From Proales similis (lineage: Eukaryota; Rotifera; Eurotatoria; Ploima; Proalidae): 64,000 bases of DNA. The DNA lies in contig JAGVRJ010000011.1 of the NCBI GenBank assembly GCA_019059635.1, forward strand, positions 868,001 to 932,000. The letters are read 5' to 3'. Shown here piece after piece: positions 22,116 through 35,350 of this stretch (positions within the stretch are counted from its first letter, which is position 1; every line of letters starts with the position of its first letter). The notes beneath the pieces were generated by a model. That model had not been told where the DNA came from and did not search any database. It saw only the letters and a program-made list of their open reading frames with translations. The position numbers and the translations under genes are program-made.

Positions 22116-24829
22116 ATGTACATCTTCCGTCTCGTACTACAAGTGGTCCTATGGCTATCTCTGTCTGCATCTCAAGACTTGTACGAGCTCCTAGGAGTGG
22201 AAAAAAGCGCCAGCACCAAGCAGATACGCGTTGCGTTTAAAAGATTGGCACTCGAAAAGCATCCTGACAAGAATCCGGACGATCCGCTAGCCAACGAGCG
22301 CTTCATTCAAATTAATCGGGCTTACGAGATTCTTAAAGATGAAGAAACAAGGAAAAAATATGACATGTACGGCGAGCAAGGCCTTAAAGACCATCAGCAG
22401 CAGGGACAAAATTATCAGAGTTGGCATTTTTATAAACAGAATTTCGGCATTTACGACGACGACATCGAAATAGTTACACTGTCCCGGGCTGACTTTTATC
22501 AATCTGTCTCTTCCTCACGCTCAATCTGGTTTGTAAATTTTTATTCGACCCAATGCTCACACTGCCATGAACTCGCACCGGTGGTAAGATTTTTAAAAGT
22601 TCCGCTTCGAATTTGATTTCTTTAAATCAAGATTGCTCTGCTTTGTGATTTAAGTGGCGTCAGCTGGCAAAGGAGCTTGACGGTGTCATTCGAATAGGTG
22701 CAGTCAACTGTATGGATGACTGGTTTTTATGCAACGAACAACAGATCAGGGCATTTCCTTCGTTGATCATTTATCCAAATGTAAGCTTGATTTTTATATA
22801 AAAAGCTGCTGGACTGCATCATTTAATTTGGGCTTATTTCTAGAACAAACGATTCGAGGTGGGCGAGATGAAGAGCGTTGAAAACTTGATGCGATTTGCG
22901 TTTGAAAATTCAAAAGGCAAATTGTTCAATCTTGCCTCTTATGAAAAATACTCAAAGCATATAGCCGAAAGTGCCAAAAGCCATCCATGGTTGATTTGCT
23001 TTTGCCTCGGCCGGAATGATCAGCTCGATCTAGACGAGCTTAATTATGAAACCAACTGCCTTGAGAGGACCATGCTCAAAAAGCTAGCGATACGTTTAAA
23101 TGGATTAGTACGTGTTGCGTCAATCGACTGCACCCAGTCAGAGTCTGAACAAGTTTGCGCTAGCTACGCTCCTCGACCATCACACCCGCTAGAGTTTGTG
23201 CGCTCACTTCCGAAATTGGAAAATTCGCAGGAAGAGTCCGATCGAATCGGAATAAATGGATCTGATTTCAAATCAATTGTCAATCAAATATTTAATCTTT
23301 TACCTGATATTGAGGAGCTGGACGAAAAAGGCCTTGAAAAGCTTCTTAGCGATTTGCGACAACTGCCTAGCGCCCGTAGCAAAGCATTACTTGTTGAGTT
23401 TTCTGATTCAGAGACTCGAAGTGGATCTGAGTTCAAAAAGCTCGCTAAACTGATTGAAAATGATGCCGACTATAATCGTATTGATTGTAAAAGTAACAGA
23501 AATGTGTGTGATCAATTCGATGTAAAATCTCAGCCGACGTTTATTTTATTCAAGTCAGCCATGACCTTGAACATTCCATTTGAGAACGACGACAATTGGT
23601 ACGAGACGTATTACTCAAGCCGAGCAGGAATCGAAGAAATTGCAACATTCGTATCGGAGAGCTGTAGAGCTCCTCTGCGCACGCTGAAACACGTGGATCC
23701 AAAATTAATTCAAGATAGCCTCATTAAAAGTGGCAAAAAAGCATTTTTTATCGATTTCTTTGCGCCGTGGTGCCCTCCATGCATGAATCTGTTGCCTGAA
23801 TTTAGAAAAGCCTCAAAACTCTCGCAATCCGTCTTTTTCGGCACAGTTGACTGCACGACACATCCGCGCGTCTGCGAGCAGTACAATGTCCGCTCCTATC
23901 CAAGCAGCATTTTGTTCAACAACTCGATACCTCACAGCTATCATGGCCCCCATGTAGCTCAGGATATAAACGATTTCGTTCAAGATATCTTATCGCCAAC
24001 TGTGATAAATTTGAATTATGAAAGTTTTCACCAGCTTGTTGGTTTAAAACCAAAAGGCCAGATTTGGCTGATTGACTTTTTTGCAAGCTGGTGTGGACCT
24101 TGCCAGCAGCTAGCACCTGAGTGGCGCAAGTTGGCCAAGCGCTTAGATCTAAACAAAGCAAGGATAGGCCAAGTTGACTGCATAATTGAATCTAAGCTTT
24201 GCCAGGAGCAGTCAGTTACTTCCTATCCCAATATTCGAGTCTACACTGCGGATAGTTATGGCCATTCTCACTTTGAGAGTTATATGGGTTGGATGCGAGA
24301 TGCCAATTCTTTATATTTGTGGGCCAGTGATTACATGCCTACAAAGGCGATTGCGCTCGACTTGGAGAATTTTCAGCGTTTGGTGCTGGCAACTGACGAT
24401 AACAATAATCTGCCTTGGCTCATAGACTTCTATGCTCCGTGGTGCGGCCATTGTCAAGTTTTTGCACCCGTTTTTGAATCGCTAGCGGAAGTAAGTGATT
24501 TTTTTTTATTCGGCGGCTGAAAATGTTTTCAAATCACGTTTTAAATATGAAGAAACTAGAAGGCCGGGTTAATTGTGGTAAAGTTAATTGTCAGATTCAT
24601 CAGCATCTGTGTCAAGCAGCAGGAATTCGAGCATTCCCAACTATTCGCTTTTATGCCAGTGGGTCGAATCAATTTGTAAGTTTCAAGGTTGTCATTTTTT
24701 TGCCTGCCTGCCTGTAATGCTTTACTTTGAAATCAGTTATCTGGGCAAGATATCCACCAATACGATTTTAACTCCATATTGAATGAAATCAATAAACAAA
24801 TTCCTAGACTGCAGAAGCAGGAGCTTTGA
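22116..24829 (+). CDS. DNAJC10: ERdj5: ER J-domain disulfide reductase
   Basis: ER-lumen co-chaperone and reductase that works with BiP to reduce disulfides in misfolded proteins for ERAD. Five exons (22116-22583, 22655-22780, 22844-24490, 24553-24675, 24737-24829) give 818 residues; human has 793. A signal peptide (first about 20 residues) is followed by the J domain with the HPD motif at 49-51 (LEKHPDKNPDD). The first thioredoxin domain carries CSHC near 147. Two thioredoxin-like domains without CxxC follow. Later redox sites are CPPC near 508, CGPC near 615 and CGHC near 732, so there are four active sites, as in vertebrates. The C-terminus KQEL is a KDEL-type retrieval signal. Large exon 3 covers the middle of the protein without interruption. 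Confidence 0.96.
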
Positions 24830-25577
24830 GTCATATGATGACGATATCGAGAAAGAATGTCGACATTGCACAATTTGGCCTTGGGCTCAGCAGTCGACGT
24901 TGCCAACTTTATGAGCTTATAAGCAAATTATGGCCCACATAATAGTACAGCTTAGGCTTGGTTCACGACTCAAACGCATGAATCTCAACTCACAGCACAT
25001 CTCATCTTCCCAATGCATTTATAAGCTAATCAACAACTAGTTCCAACAAGCCTATCGTCCATATTTTCTGCACCGAAGTTGAAAACTTCTCTTTTACTTC
25101 ACAATATTATTAGCGATTGTTTAACAAGGGCCTAGAGCCCGACTAGAATAAAGATAAATTTAAGCCCAAGCGTCAATTTACAACAACCGATTTAAATCTC
25201 AACATCCGAGCAGTCGAATGCTTGGTTCAATTGCTTTCAATCAAAGTGCTCCCACATTGTCCTTATCGTTTGCTCACTTGCTAACTTAGATGTTTGCTGC
25301 TCGCGTTCTCCCTACTCCCTAATTTATTCTCAGCTGCTCTCTCGCTCCTCATTTCTCCTCACTTGATTTTTGTTTTATTTTTTTTCAACCCGCTAGTGCA
25401 TGCGGTTCAGACACTAAATACGACATTTTCTAGCTTTTAGATTTTATTTTTTTAAACAAATAGCCGACAGTGACTTTTAAAATTGAATCGACGTACATTT
25501 TTGTTTTGTTGTTAACTCACGTAAACAGTGCTTGGCCGGAGCGAGTATTGGCAGTTTACTTGTTGTAACCGGATCAA
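24830..25577. other. intergenic, no gene seen
   Basis: 3' flank of DNAJC10 and 5' flank of the KLF gene; AT-rich, with pyrimidine tracts. No motif was assigned. Confidence 0.4.
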
Positions 25578-27412
<1,835 letters not shown>

Positions 27413-29571
27413 TAGCACATGATAACCATTATTTCCCATTGTGTGTGTGTGTGTGTGCGGGCCCGCTCTAAGGAAACCGCACAGGGTCAGTCAAACCATC
27501 TATCTAACGTCACACTTTGTATTGTAAGATAAAATATAATCGATCGTTACTCTTTGCATCCTTTTTGTTCGCCTTTGTCCCGACGAGTTGAAACAGAAAA
27601 TTGAACAGACCAGCAGATGTGTATGGAATCGAGGCATTGGCTGTGGCAGTGACGGCGATATTTTTCTTTATTTTTCTATTTATTCGGGTTAGTTTTACAC
27701 TAACCACCAACAGATAGTTAACGATGAAGCACGGATATCAGTATCAGCAAGCAATGTAAATACCAAAATAAAAACGGATGCGCCTCGGCAAATTTAGCGA
27801 ATGTGCTCTTTCCTTTGCGAAGTGTGTCCTAAAACAATTTCCGATCGTTTACAATTGGTGCCTAACGCAGCCACCGCTCCTCCCTCGTCTAATTCTTTTC
27901 TTCTCTTCTTGCTGCTTTTCATCGACGCTTTTGAAGCCTGCCTGACAATCCAGTGGCTACGCATGTTAAAGAAAACATTCAAAATCAACCAGTCGAGCGA
28001 GCAACTTCGTTTTATTTTCCGCCTATAATCATTTCATTACCGGTATTATTTAAGCATCCCGATTGGGAGGAAAAAACAAAATTTATGCTATGAAAATAAG
28101 TTTGCTTTTTTTTCGAATAATAAAACGAAACTCAGAAATAATGCATCGATGCGCGTTCATTTTACTTTCTGGTTTGGTTATTCAATGATTTCCATCATCT
28201 TTTCCGCCCAATTCTGAGATCCATCCTGCCTAACATAGCGTTTCATCTCTTGAGCTTTTCTTTCCCTGCTTTTGCACGCACACCTTAGCACCGAGTCAGA
28301 CAACCCAATCAAAACAAGATTAGAGCTAATCTGATCTCCAAAGCTTTGTCTATTCATCTCAAAGGGGCATGAGATCTCAGGCTGGATCACTAACATGGAT
28401 CTCTGACAAAGACACCTGCTATTTCTAGCCGGAAATTAACATCGCGCAGAAAACGTGTTTCTTTTTTCGGCACTTGGCTAAATAGCTTGCCGCCATAAAC
28501 GGTCGAGAATTTTCTTTTTCTATTAGATGCTGTGACTTTTACCTCTATCAGCTGGCATCGCAGGTTTCTTTCCTATTTCAATCTGCGACATTTTAGATGT
28601 AACTCAGTTTATTGTGCTGGAGCTCAAGAATAATAGAAGAATAATAGAACTGAAGCGAATGGCATTAAAAATCCTAGAACACTTCTGTTTCGTGCAGTTT
28701 GAGCTCAGAAAAACTCTATTCAGGAGAAAGAACAAGGCGCCAGGGCACGCGTCTCACATTCAAATATTTATTCAGGTTTGTTGCATGCTGTGGCTGCATT
28801 TCAACACAGTCAATGTTTTCTATGCCCTTCTCTTTATTTTGTTCCAAGCAATAGCTCCCTGCATTCCTTTTGTTCGGATTTATGAAAACCGTCTAACACC
28901 TACCTCTATTTCATGTCAGCAATTTATAAGCGCGTCTGAAAATGGTTAGAATTTAACATGTAGAGCGTCAATTCTTCAAAGGTAAATGGAAAAGAAAGCA
29001 GAGAATAATTTTTAAAGCAACATTGACTGCCATCCCGTTGCATGTTTATGGCTTTTTTTTATTATCCAGACGTCTGCGTATAAATTTTTAGCTTTAAAGA
29101 CTGAATTGAAAATATCTGGAATTTGGCCGTCTTCTTTCACCAGTAGATGGTTCTACCTGATTGTTTCTTATTTAAATCATTCGCAATTGGACTAAGGCTC
29201 ATAGCTGAATTCAGCCACGCGGGCGTTTGCGCGTCATAGCTCTATTCCCCTGAGGGTTTTTGTATTTTACTTTTCATTTTTCATTTCATCTCAGGGCCGA
29301 TTTCGCATCTCTAATAAATTGGCATAATCTTCGACAATGTACGGAGAAGAATAGATTAAACGCTAAAAGACATTTGTGTTAAATGACGCTCGGAAACATG
29401 AGCCCGGCATCGATCGATAGTTAGCGCGCATCCGGCTTATGCCATAAGGAATTGAATTTGCGTGTGCTTTTTTTTTTCTCATCAATTTCAGCCTGGTGAG
29501 AATGAGTAACATTGCGACAATATCTATTTCACACCATATTTAATTCACTCTCTCGCCTTTTTGCGCGATTA
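27413..29571. other. 2.2-kb intergenic region
   Basis: KLF 3' flank and tubby-1 5' flank. It contains a (GT)n run at 27441-27457 and short frames with no domain or codon signal. A polypyrimidine acceptor (TTTTTTTTTCTC...TTTCAG) near 29491 suggests that tubby-1 has at least one noncoding first exon somewhere here. Confidence 0.45.
27441..27457. repeat. (GT)n microsatellite
   Basis: Perfect GT dinucleotide run, 29 nt after the KLF stop, in its likely 3' UTR. Confidence 0.85.
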
Positions 29572-31302
29572 ATGGAGGCAAAAAAAATGTTAAAACTAGA
29601 TTTTTGGAAGGTTCGAATGAGCTCGAACGCAAAAACTATTGTGGTTAAGGAAAAACTCAGCATAAAAGAAATCGGCCAACTAGAACCTGTAGACGATGGG
29701 GAGCATGTCTTGGCATCAGATATGAACAATCAGCCTGAACAGGAGCACGAACAGCAGCGGCAAGAGACACAAATAACCAATCCTAACAAACAAGAAAGTA
29801 AACGCTTTCGCCTGGGACTATTGAGTAAATTTCGCTCTCAAAAGAGCGAAAAATCGAGCAGCAAGAGCAGTGATAATAACAGCATACCAGGCCGTATCGA
29901 CGGCAGTTCGCCTTATTTTAGCACGCAAGCAGATGAGTTTGAAGATTCAGGCCTCGACTATGCAGATATGATACAGCCTAGAATAACAGTGAATGTTGAT
30001 AGAGTGACCAAAGATCACAGCAAGGACTACAGCTCATCTTCCGACTCTGAAGCCGGATTTGAACCGCACGCTTCTCTTTCTCCGTCAGAAATAAATTCGC
30101 CCGGCTCTTCTCTCAGACATCATCTTTTTCAAAGACAAAAGCATTTGGCTGAGAGCCTATCAACTGACGAGCCGAACGTCAGCGGGATGCTAGTTGCTCC
30201 GATTCATGCAATACGTTCAAACAGTCAAGATTCAGGAAGAATCGATGCGTCTGACGAAGCAAGCGGCGATGAGCTTTCTTTTTTCAAACTGATCGACAGC
30301 TCTTCCAAAAAATTCATTCTAAGCCCTGCGCCGCTCAATGTCCGAATCAAAGGACAGGTGTTTCGCGAGAAAGGCTCGGGTGCCGAATTTCATTATTATC
30401 TTGAGAATCTCGACGGGCAGCTCTTACTGCTAATGACAGCGCGTAAGAAAAAGAAGAGCAAGACCAGCTGCTATGTGCTTAATTACATCACTTACGATCT
30501 AAATAACCCAAGCAATTTCAAAGAGACGCCAATCGGCAAAGTGAAATCCAATTTGCTGGGTACTCAATTCACACTCTACGATTATGGTCTTAAGTCATGG
30601 GAATTGAGAGGGGCCAAAATGAACAGCATAAACCACCAGCCGGACTCTTTGGACAGTGTTGAATCTGCCGAACGCTCTTTGTCAGAAGAGCTTCGCAAAG
30701 AGTACTTATCCGTGTCTTACGAGTTCAACATGTTGGGCATTAAAGGTCCTAGACGAATGAATGTATTTTTACCCGGTATGAATCACGAGCAGAAGAGAGA
30801 GGATTTTGTCGTTCGAAACCAGTTTGACTCGTTACCGGCCGCATGGCAGAGCATTCAGCAAACTCCGAGACCTTCTCAAACAGAACTAGGTCAAGAAAAG
30901 GATTGTGCAAACAACTCAGAAGAAAGACGTGCGCAATTTAGCGGAAAGAAAAAGTCTATATTCCGCTCGTTTGACGGCGGAAGTCGAAAATATTCGAAAG
31001 ATATGAAAAAACGCAACAGCCTCTTGGCCAACACTCGAGCCAATGTCATAAAGCTAATAAACAAGTCGCCCGAATGGGACAAACAACTCGGCTCGTTCGT
31101 GCTCGATTTCGATGGCCGAGTGCGCACTGCGTCCATAAAAAATTTCCAGATAGCTCATGAGAAAAATCTGAACTATGTGGTGATGCAGTTCGGCAAATTT
31201 AAAAAGGATTTATACACTTGTGACTATGGATATCCGATGTGCGCTTTCCAGGCATTTGCACTCGCCCTCACCAGCCTCGACTTCAAGCTAGGCTGTGACT
31301 GA
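29572..31302 (+). CDS. tubby-like protein 1, canonical member of the trio
   Basis: Tubby-family phosphoinositide-binding protein; family members link membrane PIP2 to ciliary or GPCR trafficking and can move to the nucleus. The coding part is one 576-residue exon. The N-terminal 250 residues are polar and Ser-rich. The tubby domain begins near residue 255 (LNVRIKGQVFREK). The basic PIP2-binding run is intact (TARKKKKSKTSCY). GKVKSNLLGTQFTLYD, SVSYEFNMLGIKGPRRM and the C-terminal LDFDGRVRTASIKNFQIAH, VVMQFGKFKKD and YPMCAFQAFALALTSLD all match family consensus. A Ser/Lys-rich insertion of about 60 residues sits before VIKLINKSPEWD, where tubby has a loop. It has its own poly(A) signal at 31415. 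Coding introns, usual in tubby genes, are absent. Confidence 0.92.
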   Translation: MEAKKMLKLDFWKVRMSSNAKTIVVKEKLSIKEIGQLEPVDDGEHVLASDMNNQPEQEHEQQRQETQITNPNKQESKRFRLGLLSKFRSQKSEKSSSKSSDNNSIPGRIDGSSPYFSTQADEFEDSGLDYADMIQPRITVNVDRVTKDHSKDYSSSSDSEAGFEPHASLSPSEINSPGSSLRHHLFQRQKHLAESLSTDEPNVSGMLVAPIHAIRSNSQDSGRIDASDEASGDELSFFKLIDSSSKKFILSPAPLNVRIKGQVFREKGSGAEFHYYLENLDGQLLLLMTARKKKKSKTSCYVLNYITYDLNNPSNFKETPIGKVKSNLLGTQFTLYDYGLKSWELRGAKMNSINHQPDSLDSVESAERSLSEELRKEYLSVSYEFNMLGIKGPRRMNVFLPGMNHEQKREDFVVRNQFDSLPAAWQSIQQTPRPSQTELGQEKDCANNSEERRAQFSGKKKSIFRSFDGGSRKYSKDMKKRNSLLANTRANVIKLINKSPEWDKQLGSFVLDFDGRVRTASIKNFQIAHEKNLNYVVMQFGKFKKDLYTCDYGYPMCAFQAFALALTSLDFKLGCD

Positions 31303-31903
31303 GCGCTAGCTTTTCACTCTTTTATTTCTCATTCTACCTTTATTAGCAACGAAAATTATTCTCGTTTTAATTTTCTTGAACTGAAGCATTTCTCTCTCTT
31401 GGAGTTAAACTTTGAATAAATTACAAACATTGCTCTGTGTATAATCAAGTCAGTCGTCACCAATCGAATGCAATGCTCCCTTAGATAAGGTCCGATGTTT
31501 GCCAATCCCATCAACCATTCCAGTTTTAATTTGTCTTCCTACTCGAGCGACAATAAATAGCGTTCTCACCGACTTTATCTTGTTTAAATCGCAATTAGCG
31601 CTCCATCTCCTCTACCCACACTCCCACCACTCGTCATAAAGTCTTCGATTGTCCTCTGAACAAAGAGCGTGTTACCCATATTGCTCTATCGTAGCTTTTT
31701 CTGGTTTCGGGCAACTTGGAATAAGTAAGTAAATATTATTGCTTCACTGGTGGCTTTTTATTCGTGTTTATTGTTGCTCTGTCGAGTCTAGGTGCGCATT
31801 TTAAGTTTTTCTGAAAAAAATTTGAGCGAACAGGATCGTTGCCGAATGAATTTTTAAGAAATTCGTGGAAAAAACTTTAATTTGAGTGGTTTTGACTGTC
31901 GAA
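31303..31903. other. spacer between tubby genes 1 and 2
   Basis: Holds the tubby-1 3' end (AATAAA at 31415) and the tubby-2 5' region. No gene and no clear TATA box. Confidence 0.4.
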
Positions 31904-33157
31904 ATGAGCCGTTCGAAATTCTCAGAGCAAAAGGTGAGAAGAGCCGGAGAGCTTGAAGAGGAGAGCAATGGAACTCGCCAATTACGCAAATGGAACAAGC
32001 TGAGTCGCGTTGAAATGGATCGGGAGGAAAGTGTTCATGATGATTTGGTGGTGTTTTCGTCAGATCGTATACGGCCCAAATCAGTAGCCTCAACGCGCTT
32101 AATCAATGTTCAGAGCCCTCGTATGGAAGAAGAAGACAAGGATAAATCTTCGTCTTTCGATTCTCGTTCGAACAGCAGGCAATCTGCTTCGCAAGCAGTA
32201 AGCCTTTCGGAAGCACCTAGTAATGAGGTTAAAAGAGAGCAACCATCACCCGAAGGACGTCATTATAAGCTTCGAATTAGAGCCAACGATGAAGCACCGA
32301 AACAAGAGAGTCCCAGAGAGATAAAAGAAAGCAAAGAGAACAAAGAGAGCAAAAAAGAAAAGCAGGCAGAGAGCTCAAGCGTTAAAGTGCATCCAAATGT
32401 CAAACAAGAATCAGACAGCGAATCAGATGATCTTGTCGAACTTAACGACTTTAAAATCGAGTATTTCAGGAACCTGAAGACAAACGCGATTGACTTTGTA
32501 CGGCGTTTATCACCAAAAAACTCATTGATCAGAACTCGAATTTGGGTTCATAGAGGCATATTCGACCGGTTTACCATGTTCATTGAAAACCCGGGCGGCG
32601 AGAATCTGCCGGTATTGACTTCACATCCCAAAAAGAGCTCGGCAGCATCGTTTCATTGGATTTACCTGTGCGAGCAGCCGAACAACACCGACCAGACAAT
32701 CTCGGTTAATTCTTTCGCGGATGAGAGAGTTGCCAAAGTGAGATCGAATCTATTGCGCTCAAATTATTCGATGCAGTCGTGTACAAATCACGACGAAACG
32801 GCTACACAAGAGATCGATCATTTTCAGCTAGAATACACAAACAGTATTCTGGGCAGGTCGAAACCGAAAGTTTTAATTGTAAACTTAAACATTGATGAGC
32901 AAGCAGAGCAGAAAACAAAACTGGTGACCAAAGAGCCAGAGTACGATCCAAAGACAAAAATCTACAAGCTGGACTTTCGAAATCGTGCCAGACTACCATC
33001 AACCAACAACCTTCAGCTTATAGACGAGTCGTTTCCGCGCGAAGTCCTCTTCCAGCTCGGCCGAATAGAGAAGCGCGAGTTTACCTGCGACTTTACTTAT
33101 CCTTTTAGCGCGCTCACTGCATTCGGCGTGGCAGTGTCGTGCCTAAGCCGCAGCTAG
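31904..33157 (+). CDS. tubby-like protein 2, divergent paralogue
   Basis: Intronless 417-residue frame starting MSRSKFSEQK. The first 200 residues are highly charged, with Lys/Glu-rich low complexity. The second half is a strongly diverged tubby domain from about residue 207: RIWVHRGIF...MFIENPGGENLPVL, then AKVRSNLLRSNYSM (family KLRSNLMGTKF), KIYKLDFRNRARLPSTNNLQ and LFQLGRIEKREFTCDFTYPF, ending FGVAVSCLSRS. The central helix of the tubby barrel is still recognisable. The PIP2-binding basic run is reduced to HPKKSS, the NVLGxKGPRKM block is not recognisable, and the terminal FDxKLACE is replaced, so lipid binding is doubtful. AATAAA at 33178 marks a separate transcript. Confidence 0.85.
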   Translation: MSRSKFSEQKVRRAGELEEESNGTRQLRKWNKLSRVEMDREESVHDDLVVFSSDRIRPKSVASTRLINVQSPRMEEEDKDKSSSFDSRSNSRQSASQAVSLSEAPSNEVKREQPSPEGRHYKLRIRANDEAPKQESPREIKESKENKESKKEKQAESSSVKVHPNVKQESDSESDDLVELNDFKIEYFRNLKTNAIDFVRRLSPKNSLIRTRIWVHRGIFDRFTMFIENPGGENLPVLTSHPKKSSAASFHWIYLCEQPNNTDQTISVNSFADERVAKVRSNLLRSNYSMQSCTNHDETATQEIDHFQLEYTNSILGRSKPKVLIVNLNIDEQAEQKTKLVTKEPEYDPKTKIYKLDFRNRARLPSTNNLQLIDESFPREVLFQLGRIEKREFTCDFTYPFSALTAFGVAVSCLSRS

Positions 33158-33568
33158 ATTTTGCTTGTCGCTATGAGAATAAAAACTCTACATAAGTCTT
33201 CTGCTTAACTGACTGATTAAGCTGAATAAGTGAATACGGCGATTAGAGCGCCGAGGGCAATTTAATCGTCTGCCTTTTAAACTATTACATAACAACGCTC
33301 ATGAGCGGGAGATGCTTGAATGAAGCTAATGGTTGGACGCCCAAATAAAACGTAATAAACAGTCGAGTTCTTGTGCTCGGGTCCTGAATAGCTCAGGAAT
33401 GTTGTGGCTAGGCTCAAAGGTTGCCAGTTGCTAAGCGATTCGAGAATTACTCATGAATCAAATCGATAACCTGACATTATGCTCTTACTTTAGAATTGCT
33501 TATAAATAACAGAAAGTCTGCGCTTGTTTATTTGAGCTTTTTATTTTGTTATTAATTCAAAGAACATC
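33158..33568. other. spacer between tubby genes 2 and 3
   Basis: Holds the tubby-2 poly(A) signal and the tubby-3 promoter with a TATA box at 33501. Confidence 0.4.
33501..33508 (+). promoter_or_regulatory. TATA box of tubby gene 3
   Basis: TATAAATA 61 nt before the ATG at 33569; a start about 30 nt downstream leaves a leader of about 35 nt. It supports independent transcription of the third tubby gene. Confidence 0.5.
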
Positions 33569-35152
33569 ATGTCAGCCACAACGTTCAACATCCGAACACG
33601 AAATGCGGGCAGACTTGATCGCGAATGCCCGCTGAACGACAGCTTCCGATCGCTTACTCGCTTCGAAAACTCTGCTATGATCGTGCGCTCTAAACATGAC
33701 GATCTTTTTGAGTCAATTTTGAAGGATTCGAACAATGAGACTCGGAATAGTGAAGATCAAGATAGTCCGAAACATTCTCATAGAAGGGAGAGAAAACATC
33801 GAGCTTCAACCAAAGAACACCAGCAAGAAGGAGAAGACAAAAGCTTAGAGAAGAGGGAGAGAAGGATCCGACGTCGTCGAGAATCATCAAAGAATAGAGA
33901 AGCGAAACAGAACGCCGAAACTCCAGATACAGCTGAAGACGATGAAATGGAACGACTGAGAAGAATCACGCGGATGAACCGAGATCGTCGGCGAGGTGAA
34001 AAAAGCGAAGAAACGGCGGAAAAAGTGGAGCGTGGCCAATCAGCAGAAAGGAGCGAGAGAAGAGAACGACGCGAGCGACGAAAACACAGAGAAGTTGAAG
34101 ATGGTGAGGACAGAACGAAAGAAAGAGAAAGACATCGGCGAAGAGAAAGTGGAGATTCGACCATGGAAAATAAGGAAAATCGCGAAGAAAGTCATCGTTC
34201 GGCTAATCGATCAGCTAGACTTGATGAAAGCGTTGAGAGGAAATCACATCGGCGCTTGGGCTCTCGCTCCAACAGTGTGAACTTGAACGATCAAAGAGAG
34301 AAACCAGCACGTCAGTTGGAAAGGAATGGCTCATTTGTTTCGAAAAGAGCATTCGAAGATCCAAAAGACGACTCTGACTCAGATGAAGGAATTAAAGTGG
34401 CCATCCAAAGCAGCAAAGCCGATGAAGAAGCTAAAAAAGAAGCTAACGAGAAAATCTTGGAGATGGCTCAAGCAAAACCAGTGATTGAGTTTGTACTCAC
34501 GCCGACACCAGAGCGGCTAATGATGAGCTGCAGAATAATTTGTCACAAGGGTTTTTTCAACGAGTATCTGTTCTATTTGGAGGAAGCTGATGGGCTCTTG
34601 CTCTTGATGAAAGCTCATAGGCGCATATCGAGTGCCAAGGCATATTATCTCATCGACTGTGTCAACGAGATGGGACAAAGCAGCAGTAGCCGAAAATCAA
34701 ACAGCAATAGTAGTACCAGCTGTGCTCGCATCGTTTCCAATATGGGTCGAAGCAAGTTTCGTCTAGAATTGACCAAGAACAGCTCAGATGCGCAAGCCAC
34801 GTCAACAACTTTGTTAAATCTGTCTTTTAAAACCGCAATGAACCAACCGAGAAAACTATTGGCGACGGCATGTCGTTATGATGGCGCTCAAGTTTCGACC
34901 AACAAAGTAACGTACTTCTTGAAAAATCGGGCGCCCACCTTCGATAGTGAAAAGAAAAAGTACGTGCTGGCTTTTAACGGCCGTGCTAAACGTTCGTCAA
35001 AGAACAATTTTCAAATTGTTGATGACTCTGCACCCGATGACGTTAAGATGCAGCTGGGCAAATTGGAAGAAAACGTATATAGCTGCGACTTTGGGTTCCC
35101 TCTGTGCGCTCTTCAAGCGTTTGGCTTTGCTCTGGCTAGCTTTTGTAAATAA
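33569..35152 (+). CDS. tubby-like protein 3, divergent paralogue with Arg/Glu-rich head
   Basis: Intronless 527-residue frame starting MSATTFNIRTR. Residues about 70-260 are extremely rich in Arg, Glu, Lys and Ser (for example RRERRERRKHREVED), probably disordered or coiled coil. The tubby domain starts near residue 307: FVLTPTPERLMMSCRIICHKG, then LFYLEEADGLLLLMKA, ARIVSNMGRSKFRLEL, KKYVLAFNGRAKRSSKNNFQI, MQLGKLEENVYSCDFGFPLC and ALQAFGFALASFCK at the end. The C-terminal block is closer to canonical tubby than that of gene 2. The PIP2-binding run is reduced to AHRRISSAK, and the NVLGFKGPRKM block is missing. AATAAA follows 10 nt after the stop. Confidence 0.88.
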   Translation: MSATTFNIRTRNAGRLDRECPLNDSFRSLTRFENSAMIVRSKHDDLFESILKDSNNETRNSEDQDSPKHSHRRERKHRASTKEHQQEGEDKSLEKRERRIRRRRESSKNREAKQNAETPDTAEDDEMERLRRITRMNRDRRRGEKSEETAEKVERGQSAERSERRERRERRKHREVEDGEDRTKERERHRRRESGDSTMENKENREESHRSANRSARLDESVERKSHRRLGSRSNSVNLNDQREKPARQLERNGSFVSKRAFEDPKDDSDSDEGIKVAIQSSKADEEAKKEANEKILEMAQAKPVIEFVLTPTPERLMMSCRIICHKGFFNEYLFYLEEADGLLLLMKAHRRISSAKAYYLIDCVNEMGQSSSSRKSNSNSSTSCARIVSNMGRSKFRLELTKNSSDAQATSTTLLNLSFKTAMNQPRKLLATACRYDGAQVSTNKVTYFLKNRAPTFDSEKKKYVLAFNGRAKRSSKNNFQIVDDSAPDDVKMQLGKLEENVYSCDFGFPLCALQAFGFALASFCK

Positions 35153-35350
35153 ATTTCTATTAAATAAAGAGAAAGAGAAAAACGCTTGTTATGAAGACTA
35201 TTATTTAACGCCATAGGCCATATGTGGAAGTAAGCGAAACTGATTGGAGAGAATAGTTTAATTTAAGCAGAATCGAATCAGGATGTGATGTTAACATAGG
35301 CATTTTCAAAATGACCCAACAAGGTAGTCTGCTGATCGAATGAAGATAAT

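Noticed and set aside
28614-28949. 111-codon frame between KLF and tubby gene 1
   Set aside because: No domain and no convincing splice context; probably chance in the intergenic region.
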